Assembly: GCA_900552135.1 (NCBI GenBank)
Contig: URYN01000002.1
Location: forward strand, 62,001-126,000
Reading direction: 5' to 3'
Source of the DNA: an uncultured Clostridium sp.
GTDB taxonomy: Bacteria > Bacillota > Clostridia > TANB77 > CAG-508
DNA: 64,000 bases
The translations under genes and the position numbers were made by a program. Below the pieces are notes generated by a model that made no database searches, had not been told where the DNA came from, and worked only from the letters and a program-made list of their open reading frames with translations. This document shows, one piece after another, positions 26,490-33,264 of this stretch; positions within the stretch are counted from its first letter, which is position 1; each line of letters begins with the position of its first letter.

Positions 26490-27938
26490 TTATTTATTCA
26501 TTTCTTCTATGAACATTTTGTTCAACATTTGTGGATTTGCCTTGCCTTTTGTGGCTTTCATTGCTTGTCCGACTAAGAATCCTAATGCTCTGTCTTTTCC
26601 TGCTTTGTAATCTGTTATTGATTGTGGATTTGCTTCTAATACTTGCATTACAACTTCTTTTATAGCACCTTCATCAGAAATTTGTATCCATCCTTTTGCC
26701 TTTATTATCTCTTCTGGGTTGCGTGTTGCTGCATCTTCTACAAACATTTCCTCAAGTACTTTTTTACCTATTGCAGAACTTATTGTTCCTTTGTCTATCA
26801 ATTCTACTAAACTTGCAAGTTCAGCTCCTGTAAATGGAATATGTTCTGGCTCTAGCTCTTCCTCGTTTAATATACGCGAAATATCTGATAAAATCCAGTT
26901 TGCAACTGCTTTTGCATTCTTACATATTTTTTCTGCATCTTCAAACAGGTTTGATAAATATTTAGAAGCAGTAAGTAATCTTGCATCTTTTTCAGATAAC
27001 TTGTATTCTTCCATGTATCTTGTTTTTCTACTTTCTGGCAATTCTGGAAGTGTTTTTCTTATATTTTCTATGTATTCATCAGACAATTTTATTGCAACCA
27101 AGTCTGGCTCTGGGAAATATCTGTAATCTTGTGCATCTTCCTTATTTCTCATAGAAAATGTTCTACCAGATACATCGTCCCATCTTAGAGTTTCTTGTTC
27201 TATAATTCCGCCATTATCTAGCACTTCTGACTGTCTTTGAATTTCATATTCTATTGCTCTAGAAATTGACTTAAATGAGTTCATGTTTTTCATTTCTGTA
27301 CGTGTTCCAAATGGTGTTCCTGGCTTATGTATAGAAACGTTTACATCTGCTCTAAATGAACCTTCTTGCATCTTACAATCAGATACTTCTATGTATTCTA
27401 ATGTAGATTTTAATTTTTTCAAATAAGCATCAGCTTCTTTTGCAGACCTTAAGTCTGGTTCAGAAACTATTTCTATTAGAGGAACTCCAGCTCTGTTTAA
27501 ATCAACTAAGCTTCCCTCGCTAAACTCGTTGTGGTTTAGTTTTCCAGCATCTTCTTCAATATGAATTCTTAAAATTCTTATCTTTTTCTTTTCACCATTT
27601 TCTTCTTCAATTTCTATGTAACCATTGTTGCAAAGAGGCTTGTCAAATTGTGAAATCTGGTAAGATTTTGGTAAGTCTGGGTAGAAATAATTTTTTCTAT
27701 CGTTTTTACTGTCTTTTGAAATTGAACAATTTGTTGCAAGGCCTGCTTTTACGGCATATTCTACTACTTTTTCGTTTAATACTGGAAGAGTTCCTGGCAT
27801 TGCCATACAAATTGGGCATGTATGTGTGTTTGGCATTCCGCCAAATTCTGTTGAGCAGTTGCAGAATATTTTTGTTTTTGTAGAAAGCTCTGCATGGACC
27901 TCTAGTCCTATAACAACTTCATAATCTTCTCTTGGCAT
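26490..27938 (-). CDS. gatB: Asp/Glu-tRNA amidotransferase subunit B
   Basis: 482 residues. Subunit B binds the misacylated tRNA and phosphorylates its side chain before amidation. Visible: YEVVIGLEVHAELSTKTKIFC, the CNCS..CPICMAMPG zinc cysteines, and the C-terminal YqeY-like tail ending ANPQMLNKMFIEEM. Last gene of gatC-tmk-gatA-gatB. Confidence 0.97.
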   Translation of the reverse strand: MPREDYEVVIGLEVHAELSTKTKIFCNCSTEFGGMPNTHTCPICMAMPGTLPVLNEKVVEYAVKAGLATNCSISKDSKNDRKNYFYPDLPKSYQISQFDKPLCNNGYIEIEEENGEKKKIRILRIHIEEDAGKLNHNEFSEGSLVDLNRAGVPLIEIVSEPDLRSAKEADAYLKKLKSTLEYIEVSDCKMQEGSFRADVNVSIHKPGTPFGTRTEMKNMNSFKSISRAIEYEIQRQSEVLDNGGIIEQETLRWDDVSGRTFSMRNKEDAQDYRYFPEPDLVAIKLSDEYIENIRKTLPELPESRKTRYMEEYKLSEKDARLLTASKYLSNLFEDAEKICKNAKAVANWILSDISRILNEEELEPEHIPFTGAELASLVELIDKGTISSAIGKKVLEEMFVEDAATRNPEEIIKAKGWIQISDEGAIKEVVMQVLEANPQSITDYKAGKDRALGFLVGQAMKATKGKANPQMLNKMFIEEMNK

Positions 27939-28022
27939 TATTATTCTTCCTTTTCATTTATTTAGGTTTTGCGGTTCCTATAACCTTTATATAACAACTG
28001 GCTTCGACAAATTTCTAAAGCC

Positions 28023-29492
28023 TTATTTCTTAAATTCTGGTTTATATTTTTCTCTGAATTTTTCTTTTTGCTCAAATGTATATGCAGCATTTAATATTGT
28101 TTCTTCATCGAATCTTTTTCCAATAAGTTGCATTCCTATTGGCATTCCTTCGCCATCAACTCCGCAAGGTATTGATATTGCTGGAACTCCGGCAATATTT
28201 ATTGAAACTGTACATATATCAGCTAAATACATTTCTAATGGATTGTTTGATTTTTCTCCAATTCCGAATGCTGTTGTTGGGGCAACTGGTGTTAATAAAA
28301 CATCATATTTTTCGAAGTTTCTATCAAATTCTTTCTTTACGAATGTACGTACTTTTTGAGCTTTTTTATAATATGCATCATAGTAACCAGATGATAGCAC
28401 ATAAGTTCCTAATATAATTCTTCTTTTTACTTCTGGTCCGAAGGCTTCGCTTCTTGAATTTACGAATAATTCTTTCAAGTTCTTGTAGTCTTTTGCTCTG
28501 TATCCATAGCGGATTCCATCGAATCTGCCTAAGTTTGAACTTGCCTCTGCACAGGCAATTATGTAGTATGTTGCAAGTGCATACTCGGCAACATCAAGTG
28601 AGCATTCTTCAACGATTGCTCCCATTTCTTTGTATTTTTCTATGGCTTCTTCTAATTTTGCTTTTACTTCAGCATTTATTCCTTCTCCAAAGAATTCCTT
28701 TGGAACGCCTATTTTTAATCCTTTAACATCATTTTTCAAAGACTTTGTATAGTCTTTTTTCTCTATGTTATATGATGTAGAATCTTTTTCATCATGACCT
28801 GCAATCAAGTTTAAAAGCATAGCACAGTCTGTTACGTCTTTCGTGATTGGTCCTACTTGGTCTAATGATGAAGCAAATGCAACTAGTCCATATCTTGAAA
28901 CTAATCCATAAGTTGGCTTCAATCCAACAACTCCACAGAAAGATGCTGGCTCACGAATAGATCCACCTGTATCTGAACCTAAAGCCCATGGTACCATGTC
29001 TGCTGCAACTGCAGCTGCAGAACCTCCTGAAGAACCTCCTGGTACCTTGTTCAAATTCCATGGATTATGTGTTATTTGCATTGCAGAATTCTCTGTTGAA
29101 CTTCCCATCGCAAATTCGTCCATATTTAGCTTTCCTAAACTGATTATGTCTTGCTCTTTTAGCTTTTCGACAACTGTTGCATCATATGGTGCGACAAAGT
29201 TTTCTAACATTTTAGATGCACATGTTGTTTTTACTCCATTCGTGCATAGGTTGTCCTTTATTCCAATTGGAACGCCTGCAAAACCTGACTTTGCTCCACT
29301 TTTTCTTTCTTCGTCAGCCTTAACAGCTTCTTTTTCTGCTTCATCTAAAGTAGTTGTAATAAAGGCTTTTACATCTTTTTCTTTATCTTCAATTCTTGCC
29401 TTGTAAGCTTTTACAATTTCTTCTGAAGATAATTCGTTTTTATTCAATTTTTCCACAAGCTCGTGGACTGTAAGTCTTGTAATATCTTCCAT
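28023..29492 (-). CDS. gatA: Asp/Glu-tRNA amidotransferase subunit A
   Basis: 489-residue amidase-signature enzyme that frees ammonia from glutamine. The signature GGSSGGSAAAVAADMVPWALGSDTGG spans the Ser-cisSer-Lys triad, with the upstream Lys in GVPIGIKDN. Preceded by AGGAGG. 84 bp before gatB. Confidence 0.97.
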   Translation of the reverse strand: MEDITRLTVHELVEKLNKNELSSEEIVKAYKARIEDKEKDVKAFITTTLDEAEKEAVKADEERKSGAKSGFAGVPIGIKDNLCTNGVKTTCASKMLENFVAPYDATVVEKLKEQDIISLGKLNMDEFAMGSSTENSAMQITHNPWNLNKVPGGSSGGSAAAVAADMVPWALGSDTGGSIREPASFCGVVGLKPTYGLVSRYGLVAFASSLDQVGPITKDVTDCAMLLNLIAGHDEKDSTSYNIEKKDYTKSLKNDVKGLKIGVPKEFFGEGINAEVKAKLEEAIEKYKEMGAIVEECSLDVAEYALATYYIIACAEASSNLGRFDGIRYGYRAKDYKNLKELFVNSRSEAFGPEVKRRIILGTYVLSSGYYDAYYKKAQKVRTFVKKEFDRNFEKYDVLLTPVAPTTAFGIGEKSNNPLEMYLADICTVSINIAGVPAISIPCGVDGEGMPIGMQLIGKRFDEETILNAAYTFEQKEKFREKYKPEFKK

Positions 29493-29507
29493 CTGCCAAT
29501 TTACCTC

Positions 29508-30185
29508 CTATATATGTTTTTTTACCTCTGTAAAAATCTCATCATTTATATCTTGAATGTTTCTAATTTTTCCATCTTTAACACATTTAATCTCGTACCA
29601 ATTATATTCTTTAGAAAGCTCACATGCTGCATTGTAGGCTTGTGTTAAATACACTTGATCTTTCTCATGTATGTCCTTTTTTGCCTCATGTGTTATTTTG
29701 TTTTCTCTATCTTTCATAAGCTTTGCAGAATATTCTGGTGGCATATTCAAGAAAAACACCTCTGCTGGAACTGGCAATCCATATAGATTAAACTCAAAGT
29801 CCCATAACCAGTCTAAGAATTTTTTTCTTTCATTCTTATCTTGAATTTTTCCTGCCTGATGAACCATATTAGCTGTGGTATATCTATCTGCAAGAATTAT
29901 TCCACCGTTTTCGTAGTACTCTTTATATTGTGTTACATAAGTTGCATATCTATCTGCCGCATAAAATGTAGAAGCAATATATGGGCTAATTGCCTTTGCA
30001 TCTGTGCCAAACTCTCCAGCCAAATACATTTTAACTAGTGAAGATGATGGACTATCGTAGTTTGGAAAACTAACAGTTCTATAATCTATTTTTTCATCTG
30101 CTAATCTTTTCTTCAAAGTTTCTAGTTGGGTCTGTTTGCCACTTCCATCTGTTCCATCTATTACAAATAATTTTCCCATATTCAT
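29508..30185 (-). CDS. tmk: Thymidylate kinase
   Basis: 225-residue P-loop kinase making dTDP from dTMP. Visible: P-loop DGTDGSGKQT, FPNYDSPSSSLVKMYLAGEFG, a DRYTTAN motif and a lid-like KDRENKITHEAKKDIHE region. Unusually placed between gatC and gatA, with 15-bp gaps on both sides, so it is cotranscribed with the amidotransferase. Confidence 0.92.
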   Translation of the reverse strand: MNMGKLFVIDGTDGSGKQTQLETLKKRLADEKIDYRTVSFPNYDSPSSSLVKMYLAGEFGTDAKAISPYIASTFYAADRYATYVTQYKEYYENGGIILADRYTTANMVHQAGKIQDKNERKKFLDWLWDFEFNLYGLPVPAEVFFLNMPPEYSAKLMKDRENKITHEAKKDIHEKDQVYLTQAYNAACELSKEYNWYEIKCVKDGKIRNIQDINDEIFTEVKKHI

Positions 30186-30200
30186 GCGTTCCTTTCTCTC

Positions 30201-30488
30201 TTAAGATATAACCTTTGGTATCTTAAACATATCTCTTTCTTTTTCTGGTGCGTTTGCCATTAAACCTTCGTGATTCTCAAATGTTTTTACTTCATCTTTT
30301 CTGAATACATTTGAATTTTCGTTTGCACCGATTGTTTCTTGTAAATCATCTATTGGTGCCTTGTTTACAACTTCTGCAAAATTTAAAATATCTTGCAAAT
30401 TAGCTAAATAGTTATCTATTTCGTCATCTTTTATTTTTAAATCTGCAAGATTTGCTATATGTAATAATTCTTCTTTACTAACCTTCAT
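30201..30488 (-). CDS. gatC: Asp/Glu-tRNA amidotransferase subunit C
   Basis: 95 residues: VSKEELLHIANLADLKIKDDEI, a central ILNFAEVVNKAPID and the C-terminal FRKDEVKTF extension, all family-typical. Stabilises GatA-GatB. Start 30488 has AAAGGAG eight bases upstream; the longer frame overlaps it. Confidence 0.94.
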   Translation of the reverse strand: MKVSKEELLHIANLADLKIKDDEIDNYLANLQDILNFAEVVNKAPIDDLQETIGANENSNVFRKDEVKTFENHEGLMANAPEKERDMFKIPKVIS

Positions 30489-30578
30489 TCTATTTGCTCC
30501 TTTCGTGACATTAGTTTTCAATTTATATTTTGTAATATGTCTTGAAAGCCTATTTTATGTTTATTTTCATACTTACAT

Positions 30579-30607
30579 ATTTTACAATAAAAATGGCGTA
30601 AAATCAA
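30579..30607 (-). promoter_or_regulatory. Promoter of the gatC-tmk-gatA-gatB operon
   Basis: TTGATT (30607-30602), 17 bp, TAAAAT (30584-30579); leader about 85 nt. Confidence 0.65.
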
Positions 30608-30680
30608 TACTATTTGTAGCAAAAACAAGCTTTTTCTTCTATAAAATCTATTGAAGTACTTAATTAGTAAAATATACACC

Positions 30681-30727
30681 AAAGGCAGATGGAAGTTGAA
30701 CCGAAATCCAACTTCCACCTGCCTTTT
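30681..30727. terminator. Terminator after the 43-residue peptide gene
   Basis: Long stem AAAGGCAG-TGGAAGTTG / CAACTTCCA-CTGCCTTT, one mismatch in each arm. It has short T-tails either way. Separates the peptide gene from the gat operon promoter. Confidence 0.8.
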
Positions 30728-30755
30728 AGTTCCTTTTATTTATCTGACCCGTTAT

Positions 30756-30887
30756 TCATTTTGTTATTGCATGTACTACTATCATCATGAACGCTACTAA
30801 TGCTCCAATCCACTGCATTATACACACGAATCGAGTAAATTTAACAGCTTTATTTAATCTTTCAATTGCTTTTTTTAGGTCATCCAT
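30756..30887 (-). CDS. 43-residue single-helix membrane peptide
   Basis: Small gene with AAGGAGG five bases before the ATG. Reads MDDLKKAIERLNKAVKF, an amphipathic head, then CIMQWIGALVAFMMIVVHAI, one hydrophobic helix, ending TK. It has its own strong promoter, a structured leader that can hide the ribosome binding site, and a terminator. This layout is common for type I toxins and small membrane regulators. No antisense RNA promoter was found opposite it, so toxin status is only a suggestion. No family recognised. Confidence 0.75.
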   Translation of the reverse strand: MDDLKKAIERLNKAVKFTRFVCIMQWIGALVAFMMIVVHAITK

Positions 30888-30966
30888 ACAAGCCTCCTTG
30901 CAATTGCTCGGAGGCTTACACCTCCGAATAGTTTTGCCTTTTCAAAGGTGTGACAACTTTTGTCAA
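30888..30966 (-). promoter_or_regulatory. Leader with mutually exclusive hairpins over the ribosome binding site
   Basis: Hairpin A: TCGGAGG / CCTCCGA (30927-30908, 6-nt loop). Hairpin B: AAGCCTCC (30917-30910) with GGAGGCTT (30897-30890), which buries the AAGGAGG site of the peptide gene. The arms of A and B overlap, so forming A frees the site. A third TGACAA/TTGTCA hairpin (30951-30965) caps the transcript 5' end. Confidence 0.7.
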
Positions 30967-30973
30967 CGTACTA

Positions 30974-31002
30974 ATTATAGCATATTACTATTGAGAAATC
31001 AA
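30974..31002 (-). promoter_or_regulatory. Promoter of the membrane peptide gene
   Basis: TTGATT (31002-30997), 17 bp, TATAAT (30979-30974). Confidence 0.8.
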
Positions 31003-31014
31003 TATTTATGTAAA

Positions 31015-31106
31015 GTTTTTTGCAATACCATTGTGCAGATTTTAGTAGTTTCATTGTGCATTTTTTAGCACTTTTGTTGTGCAAGTTTTAACAACTTCGT
31101 TGTGTA
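31015..31106. repeat. Four 23-bp direct repeats between divergent promoters
   Basis: TTGTGCA at 31031, 31054 and 31077, and TTGTGTA at 31100, exactly 23 bp apart, each preceded by a T-rich stretch with TTTTAG-like core. Several units carry a short inner dyad (for example ACAAC-ttc-GTTGT near 31091). They sit directly upstream of the peptide promoter and ~45 bp from the ncRNA promoter; likely regulator-binding sites. Confidence 0.75.
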
Positions 31107-31151
31107 TTTTTTAGTGTCATTTTTTATAATTTTTTGGCATAGTCTTCCATC

Positions 31152-31180
31152 TTGATTTTTTTCAAATGTTATGTTATAAT
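31152..31180 (+). promoter_or_regulatory. Promoter of the structured RNA
   Basis: TTGATT (31152-31157), 17 bp, TATAAT (31175-31180); predicted start at about 31187-31188. Confidence 0.8.
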
Positions 31181-31187
31181 TTTATTT

Positions 31188-31757
31188 GATGGTGCATTAT
31201 TCTAGTAATGCTTTCTATTATGAGGGTGGGGCTAAAAATCCACTAAAGGGCACATCGTTGAAGTTCCTTGTTTGTGCGCGAAATGCCAGTTTTGTGTGCT
31301 TTCAGGGAGTAAGGTTTTAGGGTACTATGTAACGGCATACATACTTTGCCCTACTACCGCGGAGGCTTAAATAGATTTACTAATTTTAAGTATAACCTAT
31401 GAGCTTAAGGGAACACCTTAAGGTAATAGCGTAGCCTGTCTTGAGTGATAGTATTGGGATTATTTTTATATGAAATTACTGTTGCAAAAAAGACTAGTCT
31501 TAGAAATGTATTTCAAGGAAAACTTCTAGAATGTTTGTTTCAATCGAGAAGCATAGAATTATAGGGATTAAGGTACGGACTTAAGTGGCAATCTGGCATT
31601 CCTATTTAGGAATATTCGCTTTAAAAGGAAACTACTCGGCAGTAATGCAAAGTAGCGGATAAAGAAATTAGGCTAGACCTCAAACCGTAAAATTTACTTA
31701 TAATTTTACCATCTTAAATTTTATAAAGTTTTAGTGGCTTGTATGTCACTTTTTTTA
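31188..31757 (+). ncRNA. Large structured non-coding RNA, class not identified
   Basis: About 530-570 nt without an ORF, richer in G and C than nearby spacers, with a consensus promoter and a terminator. The predicted 5' end GATGGT-ATTAT (31188-31200) pairs with ATAAT-ACCATC (31700-31713), closing the molecule. Inside are clear hairpins: GCACA/TGTGC, TATGTA-ACGGCA-TACATA, CTTAAGG-GAACA-CCTTAAG, ATTCCTA-TT-TAGGAAT and CTACT/AGTAG. It lacks the conserved motifs of RNase P, tmRNA, SRP RNA and group II introns. Size and host resemble large ornate RNAs such as ROOL, but I could not match it by eye. Confidence 0.8.
31733..31757 (+). terminator. Terminator of the structured RNA
   Basis: AGTGGC / GTCACT stem with a 6-nt loop followed by TTTTTTTATT. 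Confidence 0.75.
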
Positions 31758-31802
31758 TTAAATAGATTTATTAAGTAAATCGTTAAGAAAGGATTTCATT
31801 TT

Positions 31803-32423
31803 ATGAGTAAATCAGACAGTGCCCCGAATGGCACTAAATTAGAAGCAAAGAAAAATGCTAATAACGTTAAAGATAATGGTAAAGACCAAAAGCCAGCTAA
31901 TAAAACAGATGTAAAATGGCTTATATCAGTTTTTATTACAACTTTTATATTGTCTATTGTGTTTTCTTTTATATCAACAAATTCAATTACTAAATTATCA
32001 ATTTTTCCAGCAATTTTAATTTTATTGCTTGTTGTACTGATTGGTATTGTTTTTGATATAATTGGTGTTGCTGTTACTGTTGCAAATGAAAACGAATTTC
32101 ATGCAAGAGCTAGTAAAAGAATTTCAGGATCTAAAACATCTGTAAAATTAATTAGAAACTCTTCAAAAGTTGCTAACTTCTGTGCAGATATTGTTGGTGA
32201 TATTTGCGGCGTTTTAAGTGGTGCAATCAGTGCCTTAATTGCAATTAAAATAACAGAAAAATTAAATCTTACATTTAATTTGCAATTTATTATTAGTGCT
32301 ATGGTTGCTTCATTAACAGTTACAGGAAAAGCTTTTGGAAAGAATATTGCAAAGAAAAATGCAACTAAGATTGTTCACAAAGTTGCGATTGTTTTAAATA
32401 AATTACATTTAAATTTGGATTAA
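31803..32423 (+). CDS. CorB/DUF21-like small integral membrane protein
   Basis: 206 residues. Charged N-terminus (~1-35), then helices at about 38-60, 66-90, 127-150 and 155-175, around a conserved DIIGVAVTVANENEFHARASKRI segment and a CADIVGDICGVLSGA helix. Similar clostridial proteins are often labelled CorB-like, but transport activity is unproven. GAAAGGA site; begins 45 bp after the RNA terminator, so read-through could link them. Confidence 0.7.
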   Translation: MSKSDSAPNGTKLEAKKNANNVKDNGKDQKPANKTDVKWLISVFITTFILSIVFSFISTNSITKLSIFPAILILLLVVLIGIVFDIIGVAVTVANENEFHARASKRISGSKTSVKLIRNSSKVANFCADIVGDICGVLSGAISALIAIKITEKLNLTFNLQFIISAMVASLTVTGKAFGKNIAKKNATKIVHKVAIVLNKLHLNLD

Positions 32424-32547
32424 CCATAAATTACATTTATATTTACATTTTTACTTAATCCTTACTGTAAAATTAATTTCAAATTGCGTATATTACATAT
32501 AAAATAAAAATAAGAATAAGCATAAAAACAAAATTAAATAAATTGAC

Positions 32548-32590
32548 AAAAAAATCAGGGCTCTTATTACAGAGTCCCGATTTTTTTATT
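32548..32590 (+). terminator. Terminator after the CorB-like gene
   Basis: Stem ATC-GGG-CTCT / AGAG-CCC-GAT with bulges, then TTTTTTTATTTTT. Confidence 0.85.
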
Positions 32591-32696
32591 TTTATATTTT
32601 ATATTTTATATTTTTATTTCTATTTATATTTCTATGTTCTCATTTATTTCTGTTTTATCTTTACTTTATCTTGTTTCTGTTCTATTCTATATTATA

Positions 32697-32972
32697 TTAA
32701 TAATATATTCCTAATATGGTTATCATTATTATACTTATATAAATAAATGCACATATTGATACTCCAACTATTCCAGTTATTAATCCGGCTTTTCCTATCT
32801 TGCTTCCAAGTTTTCTTGTTGTTGTTGCTCCAAATATTATTGCTAGTATTCCAGTTGGAAGGCTTATAAACCAGAATAAATTAAATATTATTGATATTAT
32901 TCCTAATGGCAAACTTGCAATCGCCATTGCACTTTTATTTTTTTCTTTTACTTCAACTTTCTCTTCACTCAT
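32697..32972 (-). CDS. DUF4190-type two-helix membrane protein
   Basis: 91 residues: charged head (MSEEKVEVKEKNKSAMAIAS) followed by two hydrophobic helices (~18-47 and 60-88) around GATTTRKLGSKIGKAGLITG, the DUF4190 pattern. Function unknown. No Shine-Dalgarno lies near the ATG; the best one (AAAGGAGA) is 134 nt upstream and joined to the start by a 9-bp stem. Confidence 0.8.
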   Translation of the reverse strand: MSEEKVEVKEKNKSAMAIASLPLGIISIIFNLFWFISLPTGILAIIFGATTTRKLGSKIGKAGLITGIVGVSICAFIYISIIMITILGIYY

Positions 32973-33113
32973 TTTTTTATTTGCGTGATTACCTATTTTA
33001 GAGTTTCTTGCTCTACTTCTACATCTTTTTCTATTTCTATTTTTATCTCTATCTCTATATTTACATCAATTTTCTATAAAATCTAGTTTATATTAATAAT
33101 CACGCTCTCCTTT
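32973..33113 (-). promoter_or_regulatory. Long-loop stem between Shine-Dalgarno and ATG of the DUF4190 gene
   Basis: AAAGGAGA (33113-33106) directly abuts GCGTGATTA (33105-33097). Its exact complement TAATCACGC (32991-32983) lies 105 nt on, 10 nt before the ATG. The loop is purine-rich and holds no recognisable gene. Confidence 0.5.
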
Positions 33114-33264
33114 CCTCTATAATTAATCTAAGTTTTGGCTATAGTTGTTTTAATTTTAATCCTAATTCATGCTCAATATTGACTTAATCCACTGCTTAAT
33201 TTCTACTTTATTTTGCATATTAATAAGCTATTTAGTTTTCATTCTATTTCATACACTTTTCATC

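Noticed and set aside
31188..31757. Structured RNA as a riboswitch leader of the CorB-like gene.
   Set aside because: A terminator-like hairpin with T-run closes it before the gene, and the length and 5'-3' closing helix fit a free-standing RNA better; regulation by read-through is not excluded.
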